Assembly (NCBI GenBank): GCA_947631605.1
Contig: CANRMC010000003.1
Coordinates: 1 to 47,605, forward strand
DNA from: an uncultured Lachnospiraceae bacterium
Lineage (GTDB): Bacteria > Bacillota > Clostridia > Lachnospirales > Lachnospiraceae
Length of the DNA: 47,605 nucleotides
Direction of reading: 5' to 3'
Shown here: in pieces, positions 38,962-47,605 of the stretch
Layout of the letters: every line of letters starts with the position of its first letter
Position numbering within the stretch: position 1 is the first letter of the stretch
Program-made: the position numbers and the translations under genes
The notes under the pieces: generated by a model
Database searches by the model: none
Told to the model about the DNA's origin: nothing
What the model saw: only the letters and a program-made list of their open reading frames with translations

Positions 38962-39732
38962 TTATTTCTTTGCGGAAGGTTTTTCCGGTTCTTTTTTGAC
39001 CGGTTCCTTTTTCGCTGCTTCCTTCTTCGACGGCTGCTTTTTTTCCGCTTCTTTCTTTGCGGTTTCTTTCTTTGCGTTTTCCTTCTTTACGGTTTCTTTC
39101 TTCGAAGATTCCTGTTTTTCTTCTTTCTTCTTTGCAGCCTCTTCCTCCGCCAGTTCATCGATCATCTTTTCAATCAGACGTTTCTTGCTATAGATATCAT
39201 AGCTCAAAAGATAGATAAATGCCATTTTATGCAGATATTCATCATCGGAAGCCGGAAACTTCTTCTCCGTAATGGAAGCTGCTTTCGCAACGCTGCTTTC
39301 GATATTAAAGTACTGCGTTTTCTCCAGTTCAAAGATCAGATTGTATATTTCATATAAGGTTTTCCCACTATTGGAATCCTCTGCATCGAAATACCGCTCA
39401 ATCATAGGATTCAGAAGATTCTGGATATCGCTGATGGAGATCACGTTTTTCAGATAATAAATATAGATCAGAATGATAATATGTTCTTTTGAATATCGTT
39501 TCTTTTCAGGCGGCGGCAGAAGTTTATTCTTCGTATAATTATTGATCATGGTTTTGGTAAGGGTTTTATCCTCGTTGTTCCGCCGGTTATGCTGCAGGTG
39601 CTGATCCATAAAGGTCGTCACCTGATCCATATACAGTTCAATATCCGGAATATCCTCCGGCATAATATAATCCAGCCGGATCCATTCCCTGATCTGTTTT
39701 TTTATCGCAAGCAAATGCTCATCCATTTTCAT
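38962..39732 (-). CDS. DUF1836 domain-containing protein with Lys/Glu-rich C-terminal tail
   Basis: IREWIRLDYIMPEDIPDIELYMDQVTTFMDQHL...TKTMINNYTKNKLLPPPEKKRYSKEHIIILIYIYYLKNVISISDIQ. Confidence 0.85.
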   Translation of the reverse strand: MKMDEHLLAIKKQIREWIRLDYIMPEDIPDIELYMDQVTTFMDQHLQHNRRNNEDKTLTKTMINNYTKNKLLPPPEKKRYSKEHIIILIYIYYLKNVISISDIQNLLNPMIERYFDAEDSNSGKTLYEIYNLIFELEKTQYFNIESSVAKAASITEKKFPASDDEYLHKMAFIYLLSYDIYSKKRLIEKMIDELAEEEAAKKKEEKQESSKKETVKKENAKKETAKKEAEKKQPSKKEAAKKEPVKKEPEKPSAKK

Positions 39733-39823
39733 TCCACCTTTAACTGTTCCATGCAAAAATTTACAAAATGCTGGTTATACGAACTTTATTATATAGTATT
39801 GAAAACCGTATGTAAAGAGAATT

Positions 39824-41131
39824 TTATTTCTCTTCTTCCGGTTTTTCCATGGTTTCTTCTTCATTTTCCTGCGGTTCCGGAAGCCGAAGTTCAATACGGT
39901 CGATTCTGTTTTTATTCATTTTCAGAACCTTGAATAAGATTCCGTCCTCCTCTACCTTGTCGCCGGCGTCCGGCAAACGGTCCAGAAGCTCGATCACATA
40001 TCCGCCCAGGGAATCATAGTGCTCGGATTGGAAGGTTGTGCCGATCGCATCATTCAGATCATCCAGCTTAACTGCCGCGTCTATATTGTAATGATTCTCG
40101 CCGATCGTACGGATCAGGTCTTTCTCCGCTTCATCATATTCATCCCGGATATCGCCGACAATTTCCTCTACCAGGTCTTCCATGGTAATAAGCCCTGCCG
40201 TGATCCCGTATTCATCCAGTACGATACAGACCGATGCGGAACTGGTTTTCATATCCGCAAATATCCTTGCCGTCTTCTGATACTCATAGACAAAAAGCGG
40301 CTTCCGCATGATCTTTCTGACATCCAGCGCTTCCGTTCCGTAACGTTCCCGATACATGAAAAGATCTTTTACATGGAGAATTCCAATGATATGATCCTTG
40401 GACTCTTCATAGATCGGAATTCTGGAATAGTTTTCGGAATTCAGGATCTCAATCATTTCTTCATATGTGGAATTGACATCCGCGCATACCATATCCGCAC
40501 GCGGGATCATGATGTCCTTGGAAAGAGCGTCTCCGAAATCCACCACGTTGGTGATCATTTTCTTTTCTTCCGGCTCGATAACGCCCTCCTCATGACTGAC
40601 ATCCACAATGGTCCGGAGCTCGCTCTCCGTCATCTGATTCGGATTATGATTCAGATCGATGCGGAACAGTTTAAAGATCAAATAGGAAAGCTTGTTCAGT
40701 ATCCAGATAACCGGCGTGAATATGAACATAAGAAACGCGATTGGATACGCATAAAATAATGATAATTGCAGGCTGTAAAGTGTTGCCAGAGATTTTGGCG
40801 TGATCTCACCAAAGATGAGAATCAGAAATGTCAGAATACCGGTGGCAAGCCCTACGAATTTACTGCCGAAAAGCTCCGTACACAAGGTCGTTGCCAGTGC
40901 GGAGGCAGACAGGTTCACGATGTTATTGCCAACCAGAACGGTACTGAGGAGTTTTGAAGAATCCTCCGTCATTTTCAGAACTTTACCCGCGCGCTTATGA
41001 CCTTCTTCGCTCATAGCGCGGAGTTTGTTCCGGTTTACAGTCGTAAGGGCGGTTTCCGCCGACGAAAACAAACCGGATAATATCAATAAGAAAAATAATA
41101 CAATTAACTGTACTATGGAACCGGGCTCCAT
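39824..41131 (-). CDS. CNNM/CBS-domain hemolysin-family (CorC/HlyC) membrane protein
   Basis: GLFSSAETALTTVNRNKLR...; FGEITPKSLA; CBS domains; IVGDIRDEYDEAE. Confidence 0.94.
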   Translation of the reverse strand: MEPGSIVQLIVLFFLLILSGLFSSAETALTTVNRNKLRAMSEEGHKRAGKVLKMTEDSSKLLSTVLVGNNIVNLSASALATTLCTELFGSKFVGLATGILTFLILIFGEITPKSLATLYSLQLSLFYAYPIAFLMFIFTPVIWILNKLSYLIFKLFRIDLNHNPNQMTESELRTIVDVSHEEGVIEPEEKKMITNVVDFGDALSKDIMIPRADMVCADVNSTYEEMIEILNSENYSRIPIYEESKDHIIGILHVKDLFMYRERYGTEALDVRKIMRKPLFVYEYQKTARIFADMKTSSASVCIVLDEYGITAGLITMEDLVEEIVGDIRDEYDEAEKDLIRTIGENHYNIDAAVKLDDLNDAIGTTFQSEHYDSLGGYVIELLDRLPDAGDKVEEDGILFKVLKMNKNRIDRIELRLPEPQENEEETMEKPEEEK

Positions 41132-41199
41132 TTAAAAAAATCAACTCCTATCACAAATTTTATGCCTATTTTACCTATTATCAATCACAATGTCAAGAC

Positions 41200-41241
41200 A
41201 GCTGCGTTATGGCTGTATTTAGCTGCGTTATGATTGTATTT
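41200..41241. repeat. 21-bp tandem direct repeat, two copies
   Basis: AGCTGCGTTATGGCTGTATTT followed immediately by AGCTGCGTTATGATTGTATTT (2 mismatches). Confidence 0.9.
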
Positions 41242-41322
41242 GCTACTTACCGCATATTTTAAATAGAACTGCGCATAATGATTTTACAACCGGCTTTGCC
41301 GAAAAAATGGAGGAATTATATT

Positions 41323-41526
41323 ATGCGTAGTTCAAAGGAAATGTATGAGGAAGTTGCGGAACGCTGCAGCGCCTATGACTATGACTGCAAAGACCAGAAA
41401 AATGGCCAGTATAAAAACAGCTATCCATCCAAAAGCTGTCTCAACTGCATTCATTTTTCAGATGAGGAATACTGCCGTCTCGACCTTTATGATCCGATTG
41501 CCCACAATCTGAATCGGGAATCATAA
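41323..41526 (+). CDS. Small Cys-containing protein of unknown function
   Basis: MRSSKEMYEEVAERCSAYDYDCKDQKNGQYKNSYPSKSCLNCIHFSDEEYCRLDLYDPIAHNLNRES; strong SD TGGAGGAA upstream of the internal ATG. Confidence 0.8.
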   Translation: MRSSKEMYEEVAERCSAYDYDCKDQKNGQYKNSYPSKSCLNCIHFSDEEYCRLDLYDPIAHNLNRES

Positions 41527-41531
41527 ATAAC

Positions 41532-41573
41532 AAAAATCGGAGCATATGAACACCTGCATATACTCCGATTTTT
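41532..41573. terminator. Bidirectional intrinsic terminator between convergent genes
   Basis: AAAAATCGGAGCATATG-AACACCTG-CATATACTCCGATTTTT. Confidence 0.9.
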
Positions 41574-41607
41574 ATTTTATCTCTTATATCTTACGGAACC
41601 GTCCGCA

Positions 41608-41919
41608 TTATGAAGGAGTTCCGTCATTATTTTCCTGCTGCAGCCGATCAAAGATCATATCATAACTTCCATTTCCAAAATTCATGGAACGGTTCACCCG
41701 ACTGATCGTAGCGCTGGATGCGCCGGTCGCCTTCGCTACTTCTACATACGTTTTATTGTCATGAAGCATTCTTGCAACAGAAAACCGCTGGGCAATGGAA
41801 ACCACCTCTTGCACTGTGCAAATGTCCTCAAAGAACGAGAAAAATTCTTCTTCGTTTTGTAATGTCATAACTGCCCTGAAAAATTCTTCTACCGACTCTG
41901 TTCGAATGGTCTTTTCCAT
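41608..41919 (-). CDS. YerC/YecD family TrpR-related DNA-binding protein
   Basis: EEFFSFFEDICTVQEVVSIAQRFSVARMLHDNKTYVEVAKATGASSATISRVNRSMNFGNGSYDMIF. Confidence 0.93.
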   Translation of the reverse strand: MEKTIRTESVEEFFRAVMTLQNEEEFFSFFEDICTVQEVVSIAQRFSVARMLHDNKTYVEVAKATGASSATISRVNRSMNFGNGSYDMIFDRLQQENNDGTPS

Positions 41920-41928
41920 ATGCTCCCC

Positions 41929-43386
41929 CTATTTGCTTTCTTTTCTTACCCAGACAGCAACCGAACCTCGGTTTACATAAAAATCGCCACATCCGTCTTC
42001 GTCAATCTTAATATTATACTTGGCATTTCCCATAACATCTGAAAAATGAGCGCCGGCAAACTGTCTGCCGATATACATACGCTTGGTTCCGCCCGTGCCG
42101 TCGGAAAGCACAACCGCAAGTCCGGAATCCTTATGCTCCTCATCGCCCTCTCTGGTCCAGCCGATACAATTTGGATCGTCAATATAATCATGCTGCTGGC
42201 CATATGCCTTATTCTTTCTTAATTTCATCAGCTTGTCCAGAACCGTCTTCATCGGCTTGATCTTATCATGCGGGATTCCCTTGTAATCTCCATAGAATAC
42301 GCATGGATATCCGTCGCTTCGAAGAAGGATCATCGCATATGCCATCGGTTTGAACCAATCCTCTACCCATGAACAGAGGGACTGTCCCGGCTGGGTATCA
42401 TGATTATCCACAAAGGTAACGGATTTTACAGGATTTACTCTGGTCAGGGTTCCGTCAAAGATTCTTCTCAGATCATAATCTCCATGTGCTTTGGAACAGT
42501 TATGGAAATTGAAGTGGAGCGGCACATCAAAGAGAGATGCTCCCATATTGATACTATTCAGGTAATTGCTAAGCGCATTGACATCCCAGTGCCAGTACTC
42601 GCCCACTGCAAAAAGCTCTTTCTGTGTCAGTTCCCGCACGCGGTACAGCCAGTCTCTATAGAAGGAAGCCGGAATATGCTTTACCGCATCCAGACGAAGT
42701 CCGTCCACACCTGTGGTATTTATATACCATTCTCCCCATTTCACTAATTCGTTGTAAACATCCGGATTGCTGAAATCAATATCCGCACCCATCAGATAAT
42801 CGTAATTCCCGTTTTCCGTATTATCTACAGAATCGTCCCAGTTTTTACCGGAAAACTTATATAACGCATTTTTCAGATGATCCTGATCCCAGTCAATTCC
42901 GTCGAAATGCGTCCAGTTCCAGGTAAAATCCGAATACTTGCCTTTTCTGCCCGGAAATGTAAACTTCGTCCACGCGCCGATCTTCTTTTCTTCACCGATC
43001 ATCTGGTAACGGTTCCTGTTGTTGAATTCCTGTGCAGAAACCTCCTCCATCTCATCTGCGCCGACTTTATGATTGAGAACGATATCCGCATAAACCTGAA
43101 TCCCTTTTGCCTGAAGCGCCTTGATAGCGTCTAAGTACTCTTTTTTTGTTCCGTATTTGGTACGTACCGTATCTTTCTGTTTAAATTCGCCCAGATCGTA
43201 CAGGTCGTATACGCCATATCCCACATCCTGCGCGCCTGCGGCGCCTTTATAAGCCGGCGGCAGCCAGACCGACGTTACTCCGTTCGTTTTTAATTTCGCG
43301 GCGTCCTCCGCTACCTGTTTCCAAAGGGAACCGTCATCCGGCAGATACCACTCAAAATACTGCATCATAAGTCCGTTATTTAACAT
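41929..43386 (-). CDS. Alpha-amylase (GH13, cytoplasmic type)
   Basis: MLNNGLMMQYFEWYLPDDGSLWKQVAEDA...; VYADIVLNHKVGAD, GLRLDAVKHI, TFVDNHDTQPGQSL catalytic regions; no signal peptide. Confidence 0.96.
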   Translation of the reverse strand: MLNNGLMMQYFEWYLPDDGSLWKQVAEDAAKLKTNGVTSVWLPPAYKGAAGAQDVGYGVYDLYDLGEFKQKDTVRTKYGTKKEYLDAIKALQAKGIQVYADIVLNHKVGADEMEEVSAQEFNNRNRYQMIGEEKKIGAWTKFTFPGRKGKYSDFTWNWTHFDGIDWDQDHLKNALYKFSGKNWDDSVDNTENGNYDYLMGADIDFSNPDVYNELVKWGEWYINTTGVDGLRLDAVKHIPASFYRDWLYRVRELTQKELFAVGEYWHWDVNALSNYLNSINMGASLFDVPLHFNFHNCSKAHGDYDLRRIFDGTLTRVNPVKSVTFVDNHDTQPGQSLCSWVEDWFKPMAYAMILLRSDGYPCVFYGDYKGIPHDKIKPMKTVLDKLMKLRKNKAYGQQHDYIDDPNCIGWTREGDEEHKDSGLAVVLSDGTGGTKRMYIGRQFAGAHFSDVMGNAKYNIKIDEDGCGDFYVNRGSVAVWVRKESK

Positions 43387-43471
43387 ATTTTAACCTCCCA
43401 GTCATTATATGAAAACTTCATCTTGCATAAGATAAATTATACCAAAATCCATGTTTGTAGTAAAGAACAAA

Positions 43472-43541
43472 TTCTATGTCGGACGTTGCGTTAATCTATG
43501 CGGGACGTTGCGTTAATTCTATGGAGGTCGTTGCTTAAATC
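43472..43541. repeat. Three imperfect 22-23-bp direct repeats, consensus TTCTATGnnGGACGTTGCGTTAA
   Basis: TTCTATGTCGGACGTTGCGTTAA / ATCTATGCGGGACGTTGCGTTAA / TTCTATGGAGGTCGTTGCTTAAA; third copy abuts the VWA gene stop codon. Confidence 0.85.
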
Positions 43542-45240
43542 AGTGGCATATCACTATCCTGCCCGCCTTAATATCTACAAGATCAATAAACTCCGACTTC
43601 AGCGGATCATCTGAAAAATCACAGGAGGAAGCCAGATCCCGCACCATATCATAATCCAGGTTTCCGGCGTATTCGCTTTCCCGAAGAAGCATTCCGAAAC
43701 CAGCGACGGCGGCAGCCCACCGCATATTATCCGACGGTTCTTCCCGATAGCAGTCTGCGGCAAATCCATAAGTAAGAAGTTTACTTTCAGATTCTTTCGG
43801 TTCTTTGTAACGGATTGAAAGGGTAAGCAGTGTGCCATCCTGATTTCTGACGGCAGCTTCTCCCTTCTCCGTCAGCGCCACTTCATACAAAGCGGTCACT
43901 CTGTGTCCGGCTCCGATCTCTCCGCCGTCTACCGTATCATCCTGAAAATCCTCCGCCGCCATCGTCCGGTTTTCATATCCGATCAACCGGTATTCTTCCA
44001 CATAACCGCTGTCAAATTCCGCCTGAAGCTTCACATCCTTTGCCACCGTCTGTAAGGAAGCTCCCATTTCATTTGCCAGCACCCGTTTTGCCTCAAAAGC
44101 GGAATCAATAAATGCATAATTCCCGTTTCCATGGTCCGCCAGAGCTTCCAGTTTATTATCCTTCAGATTATCCGTACCGAAACCAAGGACGCTGAGATCG
44201 ATCCCGCTTTCTTTTTTCTCTTCGATCAGATGGATCAGTCCGCCCTCGTCTGTGATCCCAACGTTCAGATCACCGTCCGTTGCCAGAATGACGCGGTTAT
44301 TTCCATCCGGTATAAAATACTGCTCTGCCAGTTCATAGGCAGTATTGATCCCGGCGGAACCGTTTGTGGAGCCATAGGCTTCCAGACTGTCCAGACAATG
44401 CATGATGGTTCTCGTATCATTTCCTGCCGCTCCCTCCAGTAATACTTGGTCGGAACCGGCGTAAGTCACGATCGAAATCCTGTCATTTTCGTTCAGATTT
44501 TCCGCCAGTCTTGTAAACGCCGTCTGAACCAGCGGCAGTTTATTGCTGTCATACATGGAGCCTGAGGTATCGATCAGGAAAACAAAATTACTCGGTTTTC
44601 GATTCTCCATATCTATATCCCCGGTCTTCAGTCCGATCTGAACCAGATAATGCTCCGTATTCCATGGACATTTCCCCAGCTCCATATTTACGGAAAACGG
44701 CTCTCCTTCCTTCGGCTCGGCATAATCATAATGGAAATAGTTTATCATTTCCTCAATCCGCACCGCAGAAACCGGTATATCAAGATTTCCTTCGTTTAAA
44801 TATGAACGGATATTGGAATACGAGGCGGTATCGACATCAGCGGCAAATGTGGAAAAAGGCGTCATAGCCGCCGAATAAAACCGGTTTTCCTCCTCATAAT
44901 CATATTCCCTGCTGTCCCCTTCTCCGAATCCGTAATAATATTCCATATCGACGCCGTTACTCGGAGCACTCTGAACATCACACGCATCTTCCGGAAAAAA
45001 TTCTTCTCCCGCTATCACGTCGTTTTCCAGCCCTTCCGTATCGGGATTAATTTCGATCACGTCATCTTTTACCGTCGGTTCTTCTTTTAGTGCCGGATCC
45101 TCTTTTTCTGCTTCCTTTTTCCCGTCATTTCCACAACCGGTTGTAAAAAGAAGCTGTGCGGCCAGGAGTATGCAAAGCAGCTTCTTGCCGTTTTTCTTTC
45201 GATTTTTCTTTAAATGATTTTTATTTCTTACCATATCCAT
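43540..45240 (-). CDS. VWA domain-containing lipoprotein (YfbK-like)
   Basis: Lipobox LLCILLAAQLLFTTGCGN; TFAADVDTASYSNIRSYLNEG; NFVFLIDTSGSMYDSNKLPLVQTAF; C-terminal DMVRDLASSCDFSDDPLKSEFIDLV. Confidence 0.92.
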   Translation of the reverse strand: MDMVRNKNHLKKNRKKNGKKLLCILLAAQLLFTTGCGNDGKKEAEKEDPALKEEPTVKDDVIEINPDTEGLENDVIAGEEFFPEDACDVQSAPSNGVDMEYYYGFGEGDSREYDYEEENRFYSAAMTPFSTFAADVDTASYSNIRSYLNEGNLDIPVSAVRIEEMINYFHYDYAEPKEGEPFSVNMELGKCPWNTEHYLVQIGLKTGDIDMENRKPSNFVFLIDTSGSMYDSNKLPLVQTAFTRLAENLNENDRISIVTYAGSDQVLLEGAAGNDTRTIMHCLDSLEAYGSTNGSAGINTAYELAEQYFIPDGNNRVILATDGDLNVGITDEGGLIHLIEEKKESGIDLSVLGFGTDNLKDNKLEALADHGNGNYAFIDSAFEAKRVLANEMGASLQTVAKDVKLQAEFDSGYVEEYRLIGYENRTMAAEDFQDDTVDGGEIGAGHRVTALYEVALTEKGEAAVRNQDGTLLTLSIRYKEPKESESKLLTYGFAADCYREEPSDNMRWAAAVAGFGMLLRESEYAGNLDYDMVRDLASSCDFSDDPLKSEFIDLVDIKAGRIVICH

Positions 45241-45277
45241 CCTGACCTTTCTTTTTTATTTTCATATGCTCCGAAAG

Positions 45278-45327
45278 GAAAAACCGGAGCGCTTTCAACA
45301 TAGATACGAAAGGGCTCCGGTTTTTTA
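45278..45327. terminator. Intrinsic terminator between putative anti-sigma and VWA lipoprotein genes
   Basis: AAAAACCGGAGCGCTTTC-AACATAGATAC-GAAAGGGCTCCGGTTTTTT. Confidence 0.9.
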
Positions 45328-45344
45328 TGGTAATTTATGAAATT

Positions 45345-46145
45345 TTATTCAAGCACCTGAAGAACCTCTACAGATACTATATCGGTCTGGGAATCCTCCG
45401 CCGATTGGACCTTGTCTGCGGCGGATAAACGGAGAAGTACTCCCACTTCTTTTTCTTCTCCTTCCTTTAGATCCGGCAGCATAGTGGTCAGGGTTTCTGT
45501 CTCTTCGATAGAAAAAATCTCCGGAAGTTTCTCCGGTCCTTCTACGCCAATAAGGACACAATCGCGGATATAATATCCGCCGTCGTCCCGAAAAATAACT
45601 CCCCGCACCAAAAATGTTTCCGGAAAGGTTTCTGCAGCTTCGCTTTCCGTCATATTTTCGGAATCCAACACTGGCTTCGACATTTCTCCTTCGAGTCCGT
45701 TTCCGTCTGCGGACGCATTCTCCTCCGGCATGCTATCCTCTGCCATGCTATCCTCCGGCATTTCCGCAGATTCGTTTATACTGTCGCCACTCATATCAGA
45801 ATCATATGCCTGATCCTCCTGCGGAGCGTTTTCCATTTGATCTAACGTTTCATCCGATGCGCTTTTATCCATGGAATGTCTTCCGCCAAGGAAAAACCAT
45901 GCGGGGATCGCCAGTACCAGAAGTATGGCGGCTGCCGCCAGATATTTCACATAGATCTTTCGTTTCTTTGAGATTGGAATCGGTGCCTTTGTTTCCTGTG
46001 GCTGATCTTCCGTTTTCCCGTCTTTTATTCCTGTTTCTATACGGTTCCAGAGGTCCGGAATCTCAATATCTGCAGCGTTTCGATACAGTTCTTCGATTTC
46101 TTCGTCTTGTATGCTGTTGTCTGAATCCAACTTATCCTGCATCAT
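45345..46145 (-). CDS. Putative anti-sigma factor (single TM, acidic extracytoplasmic region)
   Basis: Overlaps the 3' end of the ECF sigma gene by 14 nt; TM YVKYLAAAAILLVLAIPAWFFLGG; repeated acidic PEDSMAEDSMPEEN. Confidence 0.7.
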   Translation of the reverse strand: MMQDKLDSDNSIQDEEIEELYRNAADIEIPDLWNRIETGIKDGKTEDQPQETKAPIPISKKRKIYVKYLAAAAILLVLAIPAWFFLGGRHSMDKSASDETLDQMENAPQEDQAYDSDMSGDSINESAEMPEDSMAEDSMPEENASADGNGLEGEMSKPVLDSENMTESEAAETFPETFLVRGVIFRDDGGYYIRDCVLIGVEGPEKLPEIFSIEETETLTTMLPDLKEGEEKEVGVLLRLSAADKVQSAEDSQTDIVSVEVLQVLE

Positions 46146-46683
46146 CCAGATACCTCCTTAATTTTTTGATTCCCGTATTATAATGCCATGTCACGGTTCC
46201 CAGAGGCATATCCATGCACTCTGCGATCTCTTTAAATGTAAAGCCTCCCAAAAGCTTCATATCGATAACTGCTTTTTCTTTTTCTTTCAGAAGTTCCATT
46301 GCCTTCTGTACCGTAAGACGGGTAACAATGCTTTCTTCTTTTGATTCCTGCGAAGGTTCCGCCACATAGGCACCTTCCTCTGCTTCGTCTTTATCCAGAA
46401 CCGGCATTTCGCGGGAATTTTTCCGTATATGATCGATACACATATTTCTTGCTATCGTCATGATCCATGCCTTGTGATGACCGTCGCCGCGGAATTTCCC
46501 CGCCGACTGGTAAAGCCGGATAAAAAACTCCGACGTAATGTCTTCCGCCGCCTCCTTCTGTTTCACGATATTATAGACCGTTATATAAATGACCTTCAGG
46601 TAGGCGTCATATACAAGCCGCAGGGCTTCCGTATCACCTTCCGCCATGGCCTGCATGCATTTATGAAATTCTTCCTCTGACAA
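46132..46683 (-). CDS. ECF-type RNA polymerase sigma factor
   Basis: AAEDITSEFFIRLYQSAGKFRGDGHHKAWIMTIARNMCIDHIRKNSRE...; region 4 VIDMKLLGGFTFKEIAECMDMPLGTVTWHYNTGIKKLRRYL. Confidence 0.95.
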   Translation of the reverse strand: MSEEEFHKCMQAMAEGDTEALRLVYDAYLKVIYITVYNIVKQKEAAEDITSEFFIRLYQSAGKFRGDGHHKAWIMTIARNMCIDHIRKNSREMPVLDKDEAEEGAYVAEPSQESKEESIVTRLTVQKAMELLKEKEKAVIDMKLLGGFTFKEIAECMDMPLGTVTWHYNTGIKKLRRYLDDAG

Positions 46684-46865
46684 AGGCGCTCACCTCTGAT
46701 TCTGATACGGATAAAAACCCGTATTTTATGGTACGATTTTAAAAAGTTTCACTTATTTTGGTATTATAAAGGATAATGGAGAGATTCACAAGCAAGATAT
46801 AAAAGACAAAGAAAGCTTGAATTTTTATTTTGAACATTATATGATTAGCTGTGATGGAAGGAGTG

Positions 46866-47605
46866 ATGCGTATGGCATACTATAAACCGGTAGAATCCGC
46901 CAGAGAGATTCACAAACTTGCAAAACTGTGTATAAAGAACAACCACATCGAGGACAGCCTCTATGATACCTACCAGGTAAAACGGGGATTGCGTGAGGCA
47001 AACGGAAAAGGCGTCCTGACGGGGCTTACCGAAATTTCCACGATTTATGGCACAAGAGAGATCGACGGCACGCTGACGCCGATCGAAGGTGAGCTTTCCT
47101 ATCGGGGCATAAATATTTTTGACCTTGTAAACGGCTTCACGGCAGAAGACCGGTTTGGTTTTGAAGAAACGATCTATCTGCTTCTCTTCGGCGAACTTCC
47201 GGACAAAACGGAACTGGATCATTTCACCCGTCTGCTTGCTTATCACAGACGGCTTCCGGAAGACTTCGTTCCGGACGTTATTCTGAAGTCCCCAAGCAAA
47301 GATATTATGAACGCCATCGCAAGGAGTGTCCTTTCCCTCAGCTCTTATGACAAAAATTCGGGCGACCTGAGTATTCCGAATGTTCTCCGCCAAAGCATCC
47401 AACTGATCGCGAATATTTCCCTGATCGGCGCATATTCGTATCTGGCATACAGACACGCTATGAAAGGCAGGGGATTATATATCCACAATCCGAAACCGGA
47501 GTATTCCACAGCGGAAAATATCCTGCGTATCATGCGGCAGGATAAAAAATTCTCGCCGCTTGAGGCAAGGCTTCTGGATCTGGTGCTGGTGCTTCATGCC
47601 GAGCA
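46866..47605 (+). CDS. Citrate synthase (partial, runs off window end)
   Basis: Manual translation: MRMAYYKPVESAREIHKLAKLCIKNNHIEDSLYDTYQVKRGLREANGKGVLTGLTEISTIYGTREIDGTLTPIEGELSYRGINIFDLVNGFTAEDRFGFEETIYLLLFGELP...; SD GGAAGGAG. Confidence 0.93.
   Translation, partial: MRMAYYKPVESAREIHKLAKLCIKNNHIEDSLYDTYQVKRGLREANGKGVLTGLTEISTIYGTREIDGTLTPIEGELSYRGINIFDLVNGFTAEDRFGFEETIYLLLFGELPDKTELDHFTRLLAYHRRLPEDFVPDVILKSPSKDIMNAIARSVLSLSSYDKNSGDLSIPNVLRQSIQLIANISLIGAYSYLAYRHAMKGRGLYIHNPKPEYSTAENILRIMRQDKKFSPLEARLLDLVLVLHAE

Noticed and set aside
38962-39200. Lys-rich tail as a sequencing/frameshift artefact
   Set aside because: The frame stays open and in register with the DUF1836 domain, and Lys/Glu-rich tails are common in such proteins; kept as real.

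Overview
The gene content looks like a chromosomal segment from a Clostridia/Lachnospiraceae-type Firmicute; this taxon call is an inference. Almost all genes are on the minus strand. Contents, left to right: (1) the end of a cobalamin operon: a CobT-like fragment joined in frame to a HisF-like C-terminus at the window edge, then cobyric acid synthase with a B12 riboswitch; (2) sugar O-acetyltransferase, CAP-domain secreted protein, left-handed beta-helix protein, topB, nitroreductase; (3) a seven-gene MoxR / DUF58 / VWA / ABC-2 locus (7343-18923), including a 1493-aa protein with three VWA domains; (4) RNase P RNA (rnpB, + strand); (5) a housekeeping block: uridine-kinase-like protein, Nif3, TrmK, RpoD, DnaG, Dgt; (6) a PrsA/SurA-like lipoprotein, an ABC-2-type exporter cluster, and a sugar ABC importer without its own ATPase; (7) alpha/beta hydrolase, an orphan membrane protein, ABC-F, DUF1836, CNNM/CBS protein, small Cys-rich protein, TrpR-like YerC, alpha-amylase; (8) an ECF sigma / putative anti-sigma / VWA lipoprotein group; (9) partial citrate synthase. 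There are no tRNAs, CRISPR arrays, transposases or phage genes that I can support. The observations most worth a second look are the CobT-HisF chimera, the 10-bp-phased TTTTGCAACA array upstream of dnaG, the triple-VWA fusion and its operon, the B12 riboswitch whose terminator appears to carry the Shine-Dalgarno, and several intergenic direct repeats and hairpins.
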